DNA of 64,000 nucleotides from Rothia similimucilaginosa (GTDB lineage Bacteria > Actinomycetota > Actinomycetes > Actinomycetales > Micrococcaceae), in assembly GCF_029850875.1 (NCBI RefSeq), contig NZ_JAOVAM010000001.1:62001-126000 (forward strand), written 5' to 3'. The notes beneath the pieces were generated by a model that worked only from the letters and a program-made list of their open reading frames with translations, ran no database searches and was not told the origin of the DNA. Below, piece by piece: positions 29,227-38,371 of the stretch. Within the stretch, counting starts at the first letter, position 1, and the number at the start of each line of letters is the position of its first letter. The position numbers and the translations under genes were made by a program.

Positions 29227-30249
29227 CTAACGTTCCGAAGAATCCTCCGCGGATTCCGCACCATCATCGGCAGGATTTACGCCCTCGGAGGCAGCGCTGA
29301 GGGAATCCAGGTAGCCCTCAATATCCTCGGCAATCACCTCGCCGGAGACAGTGCGCAGAGTCGAATCCATCTTCTTCTCAATCTCACGCACCAGCTCAAC
29401 CTTCTCGTAGTCCTTCGCCATTTCTTCGGCGAGCTCCGCCTCCCACTCATCAGCGTGGGCACGCAGGCGGTCGTACTCCTCAGACTCGACCTTAATGCCG
29501 AGGATGACCTCCAGCGCCTCAATCAGGCTCACGACCGCGCGCGGGTTCTGCTGGTCAAAGCTCAGATACCCCGGGATGCTCATACGCAGCATGACCGAGG
29601 AAGACAGGCCGTGCTCAGCGGCGAGCGCAGACATTGCCATCGTCACCGAGGTAGAACCGGTGAAATACTCGTGCAGAATACCGGGGATTGCTGCTAGCTT
29701 CTCGTCGTGAGTGGTCAGCGTGTACGGGTACGGGCGGGTGTGCGCCACCTCATCCTCGAAGGTCTCAACGAAGATCGCATGGTCCACGTGGAGTTTCTTC
29801 ACGTACTTGAAGAAGCGGGTCATGAACCGCCGCAGGCACAGGCTGGGGGCGGGGCCGGTCACCACGAGCAGGCGCAGGCGGTGCTCCGGGATGGTGACCA
29901 TGTTGTAGAACATCTTGGGCCACACCAGAACCGTGGAATCGGAGTCGTCGCTGTTCTGCAGCTGCGGGGCGACGGAACCATAGTCGTAGAAGTCGTCCAT
30001 GTCGAAGCCGGGGCTCTCATCGCACGGGTCGAATGCGCGGTGAATCACGTCGAGGGCGTCCTCGCCGTTGCCCGGGGGTTCCTTCGCGGAGTTGAAGCCG
30101 ACCAGCATGACGGTCGTGTAGTTGTCCTCTTCGGAGGATTCGCCCAGGCCCAGCTTGCCGAGCAGGCCCTTCTTCACGGGCTGTTCTGTGGAGGCGGGCT
30201 TGGTGAAAGCGTCAAAGAGTCGGGCGGGCGGGAAGTTCGACTGGCTCAT
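29227..30249 (-). CDS. PAC2 family protein
   Basis: A 340-residue protein with the actinobacterial PAC2 (proteasome assembly chaperone-like) pattern: YDYGSVAPQLQ, RLLVVTGPAPSLCLRRFMTRF, FVETFEDEVAHTRPYPYTLTTHDEKL and SIPGYLSFDQQNPRAVVSLIEALEVILGI. The bacterial family has no proven function. The C-terminus is acidic and helical. AAGGA precedes the ATG, and an 8-G/C homopolymer sits about 40 bases upstream. Because this locus lacks prcBA, any link to proteasome assembly is doubtful here. Confidence 0.85.
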   Translation of the reverse strand: MSQSNFPPARLFDAFTKPASTEQPVKKGLLGKLGLGESSEEDNYTTVMLVGFNSAKEPPGNGEDALDVIHRAFDPCDESPGFDMDDFYDYGSVAPQLQNSDDSDSTVLVWPKMFYNMVTIPEHRLRLLVVTGPAPSLCLRRFMTRFFKYVKKLHVDHAIFVETFEDEVAHTRPYPYTLTTHDEKLAAIPGILHEYFTGSTSVTMAMSALAAEHGLSSSVMLRMSIPGYLSFDQQNPRAVVSLIEALEVILGIKVESEEYDRLRAHADEWEAELAEEMAKDYEKVELVREIEKKMDSTLRTVSGEVIAEDIEGYLDSLSAASEGVNPADDGAESAEDSSER

Positions 30250-30585
30250 CGTTGTCCTTAGCTCGTGGTCGGTTCACCGGGTACATGGGGGGGGTGTATG
30301 GAAAGTTGCCGGTGAACTGTCGGTGGTTGTGTAGTGTGTATCGGCGATGCTCACTCCCCCACGCTATATATATGGTGCGGGCGGTGTGCGGTACCGCCGA
30401 TAGTTCCCACTATACGGGCTCCCGCGCGACCCGCAAGCGGTTTCGTCACCGGGCGGGCGCCTTCATAGGATTGGGCATAAAAATTCAGTAACGAGTCACC
30501 AGATGCAAACAGATTACTCACCCGCAGTTGCGTTTAGCCTTTCACATGTTGCAGCGTGTCCTGTCATAGTGAAGTGTGACTGGTT
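30250..30585. other. Divergent intergenic region
   Basis: 336 bases between the PAC2-family gene and the orphan membrane gene, holding both promoters by necessity. It contains the 8-G tract and an alternating CTATATATATGG stretch near 30364. I see no gene, RNA or clear hexamer pair. Confidence 0.6.
30287..30294. repeat. Eight-G homopolymer in the 5' region of the PAC2-family gene
   Basis: Eight G residues on the plus strand (C on the gene strand) lie 38-45 bases upstream of the PAC2-family start codon. This is the only other 8-G tract I noticed in the window. Length change here could alter promoter spacing or the 5' leader, if it lies in one. Confidence 0.7.
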
Positions 30586-31182
30586 ATGATGACTGGTATG
30601 GATTCACAATTTATAGCAAATCTTATTTCTGGCATATCAGCACTTGCTACCGTCGTTGCGGCCATTTATACAAGGCGGCAGGCTATTGGTTCTAAGGAAG
30701 CGAAGGCAAAAGCAGAGGAATCACACAAGGCAGCTCTAGATATGCGTGATGCGGCTCAGCGTTCTGCAAAGGCTGCAGAAGAACAGGCTAACCAGGCTGA
30801 GCTGGCACGTAAAGCTGCAGAGGAACGAGCCCAACAAGCTGAAAAGTCACTCAAGCAGATGCAACAGATTGTCGCTGAACAGCAGAGCCAATCCCAGTCG
30901 CAGTCTAAGATTGCGGCTAACCTATGGCGCCCTAAATTTCAGCTAACTCATGTCCGAGAAATGCGGTACAAACTACAAAACATCAGCGAGCATTCTTTAG
31001 ATGTGCTTAAAGTTGTAAACCAGAATGAATTTTTCCGGTGCGATGATATCAACCAGCAGTTTAATCCAGGCGAATCACTCGACATTCTTCTAGGTGGTGC
31101 GGGGGAGATTCCCTTACCTTCAAATTTAATTCTTCAGGTCGCGGGTCGGAATGAACCTATCCACGTTCAGATTCCTGCGTAA
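30586..31182 (+). CDS. Orphan membrane-anchored coiled-coil protein
   Basis: I do not recognise this 198-residue protein. It has a hydrophobic segment at about 9-28 (FIANLISGISALATVVAAIY), a long Ala/Glu/Lys/Gln helix from about 32 to 110 with coiled-coil character (EEQANQAELARKAAEERAQQ), and a C-terminal part of about 85 residues that looks beta-rich. The N-terminus is at MMTGMDSQF or at the second internal Met (30598); no good ribosome-binding site is visible. Codon use and base composition are clearly more A/T-rich than in the neighbours, which suggests recent acquisition. It is a lone plus-strand gene between two conserved minus-strand blocks. Confidence 0.65.
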   Translation: MMTGMDSQFIANLISGISALATVVAAIYTRRQAIGSKEAKAKAEESHKAALDMRDAAQRSAKAAEEQANQAELARKAAEERAQQAEKSLKQMQQIVAEQQSQSQSQSKIAANLWRPKFQLTHVREMRYKLQNISEHSLDVLKVVNQNEFFRCDDINQQFNPGESLDILLGGAGEIPLPSNLILQVAGRNEPIHVQIPA

Positions 31183-31365
31183 ATCCAGCTAAGCAGGTTA
31201 AAGCCGGTAATTGCATATAACCGCAATAGAGACGGTATCTGCTTAAACGTATATCTGGCTCGTTAGGGCTCTGAGGAGGTCTGGGACGCAGCTAATTTTG
31301 GTCACGATTTACTCACGATTTTGAAGCAAGGAAGCACCCACAATAAACGATTCGGGTATAAAGAA

Positions 31366-31406
31366 ACCCCCTGCATTCCCCTTAGAGGAGGGGGAACACA
31401 GGGGGT
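31366..31406 (-). terminator. Intrinsic terminator of rpsT
   Basis: A 16-bp stem with one mismatch is followed by TTTCTTTATACC on the minus strand, 44 bases after the rpsT stop. Confidence 0.88.
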
Positions 31407-31449
31407 CTCTGCCCTTAAACCAGAGAGGTACTTAGGTACCCCGCAAGTT

Positions 31450-31713
31450 TTAGAAAGCCTTGTTTACCAGCGCAGCAAGACCGGACTTCTTGTTTGCAGC
31501 GGTCTTCTTGTGCAGAACACCCTTGGAAACAGCCTTGTCCAGCTTACGGTTCACAAAACGCAGAGCCTCAACAGCAGCTTCCTGGTTCTGTGCCTCAACA
31601 GCAGCCTTGACCTTGCGGGTCGCGGTCTTCAGCTCGGACTTTACAATGTTGTTGCGCAGGCGAGCCTTCTCGTTGGTGAGGATACGCTTCTTCTGAGACT
31701 TAATGTTAGCCAC
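31450..31713 (-). CDS. rpsT: 30S ribosomal protein S20
   Basis: S20 binds 16S rRNA early in small-subunit assembly. The 87-residue product begins [20 protein letters not shown] and ends [10 protein letters not shown], with the basic three-helix pattern and standard length of the family. It is a single-gene unit with a strong terminator, lying between the PemK-like gene and the orphan gene; in Actinobacteria it normally lies between holA and lepA, which fits. Confidence 0.97.
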   Translation of the reverse strand: MANIKSQKKRILTNEKARLRNNIVKSELKTATRKVKAAVEAQNQEAAVEALRFVNRKLDKAVSKGVLHKKTAANKKSGLAALVNKAF

Positions 31714-31974
31714 AATTAAACTTTCTGTTTTGTCTTATTGGTCGGTGAGGGCGACGCTGGCCGATCATCGACTGAGCGGCGTGGGGATGCCTATGGCAAC
31801 CGGCCAGCAGTGCCCGATGACCATCGGACACTCAACCACACATAATACCAGATGAACAGCCTCCACGACAGACCCCCGCGGAGAGAAAAATACTGTGAAA
31901 ACCGCTACACGCAGCCTCCACATCCGGCGCAGATAATCGGCGCCGGCCGCCGGTGAAACTACCGGCACAGGATG

Positions 31975-32634
31975 TTAGCCGTTATGGCGAGTCCACGCAC
32001 GCTCAATCAGGCGGAACGTATCCTCCGGCATAATGGCACCCTCGCGGCGCATCGCATCCGAGCGAACACGAATCACGCGGTTCAGCTTCACCTCAGAGGC
32101 GCGGCCCTGCGAATCCCACGGACCTGAACCAATATCAAGGTAGTTCGAATCAGCGTGCTCACGGTTATTGTGATCCTTGCTGGTCATCATCAGCGCCAGC
32201 AGGTACTCACCGTCACGACCCACCAGAAGCACCGGGCGGTCCTTACCCTGCGAGTGGTCCTCCTCGAAGGGAACCCACGTCCACACGATTTCACCCGGGT
32301 CAGCGTCGCCGTCCAGGGAGGGCGAGTACTCAAAGTTGATCATGTCGCGGTAATCGCCCGGGTAATCCGAACCGTCGGATGCGCCGGTCGAAGCCGGTGC
32401 GGAAGGCATAGGTGCCGAGGACTTTGCCGAGGAAGACTTCAAGGCGCTTGGCTTGGGTGCCGAAGAGCCGGAGGTACGAACCTCACCCTGACGAGATTTG
32501 CCCTTGTGGGACTCACTCTTTTGGGAGGATTCGGAGCCGCCCTTAGGCGCAGTAGCGTCGTTGAGGGCATCCTCTGCCGCCTTCTGCAGGAAGGGCAGCA
32601 GGGCAAAGAAAATTTTCTTCAGAATTTTGAGCAT
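31975..32634 (-). CDS. PemK/MazF-like domain protein
   Basis: The C-terminal about 110 residues show the PemK/MazF-like fold: DPGEIVWTWVPFEEDHSQGKDRPVLLVGRDGEYLLALMMTS, in which the family's G-x-[IV]-[VW] start and the (K)DRPVLV strand are recognisable. In MazF toxins this fold is an mRNA endonuclease. Here it is preceded by a hydrophobic helix (about 1-17) and a Ser/Lys/Ala/Pro-rich disordered linker (about 30-95). No antitoxin gene lies beside it: holA is 15 bases upstream. Homologues sit at this position in related Actinobacteria, so it is more likely a fixed housekeeping gene than an addiction module. Activity is not shown. Confidence 0.72.
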   Translation of the reverse strand: MLKILKKIFFALLPFLQKAAEDALNDATAPKGGSESSQKSESHKGKSRQGEVRTSGSSAPKPSALKSSSAKSSAPMPSAPASTGASDGSDYPGDYRDMINFEYSPSLDGDADPGEIVWTWVPFEEDHSQGKDRPVLLVGRDGEYLLALMMTSKDHNNREHADSNYLDIGSGPWDSQGRASEVKLNRVIRVRSDAMRREGAIMPEDTFRLIERAWTRHNG

Positions 32635-32649
32635 GGGCTCTATTATGCA

Positions 32650-33693
32650 CTACAGACGCGGAGGTCGAGCAATCGCCAAAACAGCCCGCTCCACCGCATA
32701 CACCGCATCCTGGGACTCGCCCTTCAGTTGAGCGTCCGCATCAGCCAGAAGCTGCACAATATGCGCCAACTGGGCGCCGGTAAAACGGCGGCCGTCACGC
32801 TGAGCCTGCTCAACCTGCCACGGTGCCATACCCACCTCACGCGCCAGCTCATTAGCGCTCAAACGCACGTGGTGTACGCGAGCAATATTGCGGATACGCA
32901 TGGCGAGCGCACCCAGCATCGGAATCGGCTCCGTGCCGGTGGCAAGGGAGTGGCGGAGCAGACGCAGAGCCTCCGGGGCGTTACCGGAAATTGCGGCATC
33001 ACTGACGCGGAACGCGGTGACTTCGGTGCGGCCGCCGTAGTAGCGGTTCACCGCCTCTTCGGTGATTTCGCCGGGCACATCTGAGAGTAGCTGCTGGCAG
33101 GCGGCGGCGAGCTCCGCAGTGTCGGAGGCGGCAGCCGTCAGTAGCGCCAGAGCGCCGCCAGTAATCGGGCGCTGGGCGGTGGCGAACTCCCCCGCCAAGA
33201 ACTCGCTCTTCTCACGATCAGTCTTGAGCGCCTTGCAGTTAATGAGCACGAACTGGGAGCGCACCAGGTCGATAAGCTTCTTGCCACGGTTACCGCCCGA
33301 GTGGTTCAGAACGAGCATGATGTCCGGCTCGGGGGCGTTCAGGTAAGCGAGCGTATCGGTCAAAAAATCGTTGCTCATGGAGGCGACGTTCTCAACCTCA
33401 ATGATCTTTGCCGAACCGAATAGGGAAGGCGAAGCGTGCAGAATCAGCTCCCCCGCCGTGTAGGTGGCAGCGTTAATCTGAACGCGATCCACCTCCGGGT
33501 GGATACTGCGGAACAGTTCACGCAGGCGTGCCGCGGCACGGGATGCGAAGTACTCCTCCGGGCCGTAGAGCATGACGGCGGGTGCCGGGGTGACGGTACG
33601 CCACGCGGTGTCGAGGGCGGGGGTGCCTCGGCGGGCGTAGCCTCGGGAACCACCACGCTGGGTTGAACGCTTACGCTCGGACACGCTTATCAC
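32650..33693 (-). CDS. holA: DNA polymerase III delta subunit
   Basis: The delta subunit opens the beta clamp within the clamp loader. The 347-residue product has the N-terminal HolA domain (AVMLYGPEEYFASRAAARLREL, FGSAKIIEVENV, DIMLVLNHSGGNRGKKLIDLV) and the C-terminal helical collar. Two GTG starts, at 33693 and 33684, are three codons apart with AAGGCGAG upstream; either is possible. It follows comEC, the usual gene order. Confidence 0.93.
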   Translation of the reverse strand: MISVSERKRSTQRGGSRGYARRGTPALDTAWRTVTPAPAVMLYGPEEYFASRAAARLRELFRSIHPEVDRVQINAATYTAGELILHASPSLFGSAKIIEVENVASMSNDFLTDTLAYLNAPEPDIMLVLNHSGGNRGKKLIDLVRSQFVLINCKALKTDREKSEFLAGEFATAQRPITGGALALLTAAASDTAELAAACQQLLSDVPGEITEEAVNRYYGGRTEVTAFRVSDAAISGNAPEALRLLRHSLATGTEPIPMLGALAMRIRNIARVHHVRLSANELAREVGMAPWQVEQAQRDGRRFTGAQLAHIVQLLADADAQLKGESQDAVYAVERAVLAIARPPRL

Positions 33694-33868
33694 TCGCCTT
33701 TATCTGCAGGGTACGGGCTGAACTCGACCCCGCTGCACACGGGGGCGCTGCGCGGGTAGAGTCTCGAGTATCCATCATAGCGTTTTCTTCTCAGTTGCCT
33801 CCTAGCGTTGGTTAGGGTTAGCCGGTCAGGGCGAATTAGGCAGGGTTAGTTGATTAGGAACGGGCGGG

Positions 33869-35932
33869 CTAATGGGTGTGCTGATAGGAGGGCGCGGTGT
33901 GCGGTACCACCCGCAAATACTGCCGGTGCGTGACCGCGCGGTAGCGGCGTGCATCCACCCACCAGAGGGCAATGCTCAACACCAGCACGCAAAGGGCGCT
34001 ACACACCACCGCGGGAACGCTCGAACCGGGCTCCCACGGGTTACCCGGCGCGTGCGCGGCAGTGTGTGCCGCCCATTCGATGCCCCGCGCCGCAAGGCCA
34101 CCGGCACGAAGACACAGATCCGACAGGGCGGGCAGACCCAGAAGCATGAATCCGAGCGCCACCAACCCGGCGAGCATACTCAGCGGCGCCAAAGGAGCGG
34201 CAATCAGGTTCGCCGGAACCGAGTAGAGCGGCACCTTACCGCTCATCGCCAAAATCAGCGGAGTACACCACAGGGACGCCACAATCGGCGCGGCGAGCAT
34301 TTCCGCGCAGAACACCGGCATGAGGCGCATGAGCAGGCGAATCAGCGGGGGGCCCAGCAGAATCAGCGCGGAGGTTGCCGTCACCGACAGGGCGAACCCC
34401 ATATCCACGGCGAGGTGCGGGGCAGCAAGCAGACATATCAGCACCGTTGTTTGAAGCGCCGCCAAGGACTGGCGACCCGAACCGCGCAGCATCGCGTAAG
34501 CACCGAGCAGACCCATGGCGAGGGAACGAATCACGGACCCCTCAGAATCCAGCAGCATGGCGTAGGCGAGTACTGCCGCAACTCCGCACAGCACCATGAC
34601 GCGGTGCGGAATGGTGAGAGTACTCAGCCGATGTACGAGCGGCGGCAGGGCGTGGGCGTTTGGCGGGGTAGCTTGTTGAAGCTGGGCGGGTCGTTGAGGG
34701 TGCGCCGGTTGTTGAGGGTATCCAGGGTGCCGGGGGTACGCGGAGCGGCGAGAATGACCCGTGCCTCTCCCCCGTAACCGCTGTATCCAGGACCGAAGCA
34801 GCAGGTATGCGCTGGCGAAGCGGTACGGGTGAGTCGCCAACACCAGCCGGTACGCGCCCAGAAATACGATGGCAATATTCGCCCCGGACACCGCCGTAAT
34901 ATGGCTGAGCCCGCTGAGCTTATACTCCTCCCGCGTGGTGGAACTCATCAGAGAATCGTCCCCGTAGGCGGTGCCCAAAACCAGCGCCGCCGATTCCGTG
35001 CCAAGGGTATCTAAAGCGCGGATGCGCAGCTGCTCCTTGAGCGTGGACAGGTACGGCTCCTCCATAGTCCGGGCGACAGTGTTCGACCCGGCACCGTAGG
35101 CGGGCGCGGGAAAAATAGTCGCGCCGCTCAGCTTCGCCGTGGGGCCGTTAAACTCCACCGTGCCGAGGGCGGTCACCCTCATACCCGGATAAATCGCCTG
35201 CGAGCGCGCGGTACCGCTCCCCCGGTACCTAGCCGACGAGCTCACCTCTGCGCTCGTCACCGAACTTGCCTCCAGACGCTGCGCGGTGTTCTTTGCCGAA
35301 CCATCACGCCGATACACACGCACCCGCTCATTCACCAGCGCACGCACGCTCCGCCCCTGAATGTCCTCCAGCTTAATAACCACCAGAGTAGTGCGTGGAT
35401 CCACGCGGCGAACCTGCTCCACCGTGCCATTCAGACGAAGCGATGCCCCCTGCGCCTGCTGCAACGTGGCGCGGGATGCATCTACCCCCGTAGCGCACAA
35501 AAGCACTGCTTGAACAGTCACAATACACGCCAGAAAAACCAGCTGACCGGTCGTGCGAAAGAGCAAGCTGTAGGGCATCACCGCACGAGGCGGAAAGAAA
35601 AGCAGAATCGCCAGGCAACCCAGCAGGGCAATGAGCACACACGCTAGCGGATGCACCACCCGCCACGTGCCTACGGTCAGCGCCAGCGCGGTAAAAGCCC
35701 ACAGTGCCAGCACCGTAAAACTCAGGCGAAAGTCCAGGTGAATGAGGCTTCCCTGGGCGCGTAGCTCCTGTTCGTCGCGGCGGGTACGCCACCGTTCAGC
35801 GCCGATGCTCCAGCGGTAGCGGTCACGGTCATACGTAGTAGCTGCGGACCGGGTGAGGCGCAAGGATTCGGGAAATAGTACCCGCTCCCCTGCCTGCTGG
35901 CGGTTCTGGCGACGCTTCTGCTGGCGGTACAT
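33869..35932 (-). CDS. comEC: ComEC/Rec2 DNA-uptake channel protein
   Basis: ComEC forms the inner-membrane channel that passes single-stranded DNA during transformation. The 687-residue product has N-terminal membrane helices, an OB-like region around 160-280, and the Competence domain from about 300, with the signature LSGLSHITAVSGANIAIVFLG at about 332-352 and LLAAPHLAVDMGFALSVTATSALIL. No C-terminal metallo-beta-lactamase domain is present; in some species it is separate. An unusual Pro/Gln/His/Arg-rich stretch (about 385-425, AYPRHPGYPQQPAHPQRPAQ) interrupts the domain between helices. Its ATG overlaps the comEA stop (TAATG), so translation is coupled. Confidence 0.92.
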   Translation of the reverse strand: MYRQQKRRQNRQQAGERVLFPESLRLTRSAATTYDRDRYRWSIGAERWRTRRDEQELRAQGSLIHLDFRLSFTVLALWAFTALALTVGTWRVVHPLACVLIALLGCLAILLFFPPRAVMPYSLLFRTTGQLVFLACIVTVQAVLLCATGVDASRATLQQAQGASLRLNGTVEQVRRVDPRTTLVVIKLEDIQGRSVRALVNERVRVYRRDGSAKNTAQRLEASSVTSAEVSSSARYRGSGTARSQAIYPGMRVTALGTVEFNGPTAKLSGATIFPAPAYGAGSNTVARTMEEPYLSTLKEQLRIRALDTLGTESAALVLGTAYGDDSLMSSTTREEYKLSGLSHITAVSGANIAIVFLGAYRLVLATHPYRFASAYLLLRSWIQRLRGRGTGHSRRSAYPRHPGYPQQPAHPQRPAQLQQATPPNAHALPPLVHRLSTLTIPHRVMVLCGVAAVLAYAMLLDSEGSVIRSLAMGLLGAYAMLRGSGRQSLAALQTTVLICLLAAPHLAVDMGFALSVTATSALILLGPPLIRLLMRLMPVFCAEMLAAPIVASLWCTPLILAMSGKVPLYSVPANLIAAPLAPLSMLAGLVALGFMLLGLPALSDLCLRAGGLAARGIEWAAHTAAHAPGNPWEPGSSVPAVVCSALCVLVLSIALWWVDARRYRAVTHRQYLRVVPHTAPSYQHTH

Positions 35933-37074
35933 TAGACCGTCACCAGCGGGCGCAGATTCTCCAGCATCGACGGACCAATGCCGGGCACCGCATCCAGCTC
36001 ATCCACGCTACGGAAACCACCATGTGCCTCACGCCAGGCAATAATGCGCTGAGCCATCGCCGGACCAATACGCGGCAGGGTCTGCAGCTCCTCAGCGGTG
36101 GCGGTGTTAATGTTCACCTGGGTCGAGCCCTTCTGTGCGCTCCCCGAAGCGGTCAGCGTGCGTGCAGACTGGGGCTGAGTACCACCCTGAGATGCACCAT
36201 TCGCCGCGTTACCCTGACCTGCATTCGCTGTGCCGCCATTGGGCTGAATCTGCGCTGGAGCAGCCGTCTCACCACGATGCGGCACATAAATCTGCACCCC
36301 ATCACTCAACGCACCGGCAAGGTTCACGCGATCCAGATCAGCATCCGCGGCGGCACCGGAGGCGGCGGCAATCGCATCCACGGAACGACCCTGAGCGGGC
36401 AGTGTGTATACGCCGGGGTTGTTCACGGCACCCGCGACGTGCACCCGCACGGTAGCCTCACCGGAGGCGCCGCCCTGAGCGGATTCACTCGGGTTAGCGC
36501 CCGGCTGGGCGGTGGACTGGGCACCGGGTTGAGTTCCGGGGCTCTGCTGGGCACCCACCGCATGCGCCGACTCGGCGGTAGCACTCGGGGAGGCAAGCTG
36601 CTCGGCACGCGGCGCCGCTGAAAACTGGGTCACAGCCCACACCACGGCAACCAACGCCAACACTGCCACTAGAAGCAGCACGCGCGGCGACAAGCCCCAA
36701 CGGGTACTGCGGGTGGTGCCGGGCTGATCAGCCTGCTCCCACTCCGCCCAGTCGTCCACCTCGTTCCAATCGGGCTGCTGATTCCAGTCAGCCCAGCCAT
36801 TCGACTCTGGGCCGGATGCCGCGGGCTCGGCAGGTGTTTCTTCGGCAGGTACCTCCGCCGGTGTTACCTCAGCGGCAATAGCCAGCGGCACGGTGTCCTC
36901 GGCATCCGGCGCACCGTTCTTACGGGCGCGCGGGCTGCGGTAGAGACTGTTCATCAGGGATCGGGCGCTACGCTGTGTGCCGCCCTGCTGAGTTGTGCCG
37001 CCCTGCTGGGCTGCACTATCCTGCACAGTGTTCTGTGCCGCATTCTGGTCGGGGTTGGGGGTCATGCTCGTCAT
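35932..37074 (-). CDS. comEA: ComEA-like DNA receptor (SLBB plus helix-hairpin-helix)
   Basis: ComEA binds double-stranded DNA at the cell surface and passes it to ComEC. The 380-residue product has a long cytoplasmic low-complexity region (1-125), a membrane segment at about 132-150, an Ala/Pro/Gln/Ser linker, an SLBB domain (VRVHVAGAVNNPGVYTLPAQ) at about 209-275, and a C-terminal double helix-hairpin-helix (VNINTATAEELQTLPRIGPA, then IIAWREAHGGFRSVDELDAV). It is the first gene of a comEA-comEC-holA run. Confidence 0.92.
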   Translation of the reverse strand: MTSMTPNPDQNAAQNTVQDSAAQQGGTTQQGGTQRSARSLMNSLYRSPRARKNGAPDAEDTVPLAIAAEVTPAEVPAEETPAEPAASGPESNGWADWNQQPDWNEVDDWAEWEQADQPGTTRSTRWGLSPRVLLLVAVLALVAVVWAVTQFSAAPRAEQLASPSATAESAHAVGAQQSPGTQPGAQSTAQPGANPSESAQGGASGEATVRVHVAGAVNNPGVYTLPAQGRSVDAIAAASGAAADADLDRVNLAGALSDGVQIYVPHRGETAAPAQIQPNGGTANAGQGNAANGASQGGTQPQSARTLTASGSAQKGSTQVNINTATAEELQTLPRIGPAMAQRIIAWREAHGGFRSVDELDAVPGIGPSMLENLRPLVTV

Positions 37075-37123
37075 ACCCCTACCCTAGGCTCACGCGCACG
37101 AACGCACGAGGGCATGCAAAGAA

Positions 37124-37170
37124 CCTGTGGATAACTCCCCTCGCACAACGCGAAAGGAGCCATCCACAGG
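37124..37170 (-). terminator. Large hairpin downstream of whiA
   Basis: CCTGTGGAT at 37124-37132 pairs with ATCCACAGG at 37162-37170, with further pairing inside (CTCC/GGAG). It lies about 125 bases past the whiA stop on the minus strand, and the far arm is followed by TTCTTTGC. The arm happens to contain a DnaA-box-like TTATCCACA. Confidence 0.55.
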
Positions 37171-37296
37171 CTCATTTTTGAAAAATATGCGGTTTTTGTT
37201 CAAAAGCAGCGGGTTATGGTTTGTCACAAAAACCGTCACATACACCTCAGCCACACGAGCTTCCCGCACCGTTTAAGACCAGGATCTAGCCCTTGC

Positions 37297-38262
37297 TTAG
37301 TCCTCGCGCGGAAGCTCAGTACCCGGAACACCCAGCTCCGAAGCACGCTTATCAGCCATCACCAGCAGGCGACGAATACGGCCCGCAATCGCGTCCTTCG
37401 TCATCGGCGGATCAGCCAGACGACCCAGCTCATCCAATGAGGCGTGCTTATGCAGCACACGCAGCTCACCGGCATAGCGCAGATGATCCGGCACCTCATG
37501 ACCCAGAATCAGCAGGGCACGCTCCACGCGGGCGCTCGCTGCAACAGCCGCCTGAGCGCTACGGCGCAGGTTCGCATCATCAAAATTCGCCAAACGGTTA
37601 GCGGTCGCACGAACCTCCTTGCGGGTGCGCGCCTCACGCCACGTGGTCAGAGTACCGGTCGCGCCCATACGCTCCAGCAGCTGCGAAATGGTCTCGCCGT
37701 CACGCACCACCACACGGTCGGTGCCGCGCACCTCGCGTGCCTTCGCAATAATATCCAGGCGACGAGCCGCACCCACCAGCGCAAGCGCCGCCTCCGGGCC
37801 GGGGCAGGTAATCTCAAGGGAGGAAGAACGACCCGGCTCAGTCAGCGAACCATGCGCCAAGAACGCACCGCGCATAACCGCCTCAGCATCCTGCAGCGAG
37901 CCGTTCACCACAGCCGGCGGCAGGCCACGCACCGGGCGGCCACGCAAATCCAGCAGACCGGTCTGGCGAGCCAGCGCCTCTCCGCCGTGATCCACACGCA
38001 CAATGTAGCGGCCGCCTCGACGCAGACCACCACCGCTGACGCCGGTCAGCTCAGAGTCATGGCCGTAAATCTCCGCAATGGTGCGGCGCATGCGGTGGGC
38101 TGTTGCCTCGTGGTCGACCTCAGACTCCACCACGATTCGCCCTGAGACAATGTGCAGGCCTCCGGTAAAACGCAGAATCGTAGAGATTTCTGCCTTACGA
38201 GCAGAGACTTTCGTTGCCTCGTAGTTGGCGAGTTCGTCCTTGACGAGCGTGGTTAATGCCAT
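37297..38262 (-). CDS. whiA: WhiA, DNA-binding protein (DUF199)
   Basis: WhiA combines a LAGLIDADG-homing-endonuclease-like N-terminal domain with a C-terminal helix-turn-helix. In Streptomyces it activates sporulation division genes; in other bacteria it affects chromosome segregation and cell cycle. The 321-residue product begins [20 protein letters not shown] and ends with the HTH ([25 protein letters not shown], then [28 protein letters not shown]). Length is normal. It follows rapZ and yvcK on the same strand. Confidence 0.95.
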   Translation of the reverse strand: MALTTLVKDELANYEATKVSARKAEISTILRFTGGLHIVSGRIVVESEVDHEATAHRMRRTIAEIYGHDSELTGVSGGGLRRGGRYIVRVDHGGEALARQTGLLDLRGRPVRGLPPAVVNGSLQDAEAVMRGAFLAHGSLTEPGRSSSLEITCPGPEAALALVGAARRLDIIAKAREVRGTDRVVVRDGETISQLLERMGATGTLTTWREARTRKEVRATANRLANFDDANLRRSAQAAVAASARVERALLILGHEVPDHLRYAGELRVLHKHASLDELGRLADPPMTKDAIAGRIRRLLVMADKRASELGVPGTELPRED

Positions 38263-38371
38263 GAACAGATCCTTCTGGGCGTAGTGTCTAAGTCTAAAAA
38301 ATCAGGAGAAGGGCGCACCAAAATAGCCAGCTCAAGCAGTACACCTGAGCTGCACATCCAAGCCAGTCAAT

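Noticed and set aside
27115-29697. 860-codon plus-strand open frame opposite lepA and the PAC2-family gene
   Set aside because: It crosses two genes of the opposite strand and a hairpin, and its product is a His/Arg/Leu-rich reverse-complement pattern.
31765-31968. 67-codon minus-strand frame between rpsT and the PemK-like gene
   Set aside because: No ribosome-binding site, no similarity to a known family, and it lies in the probable rpsT promoter region.
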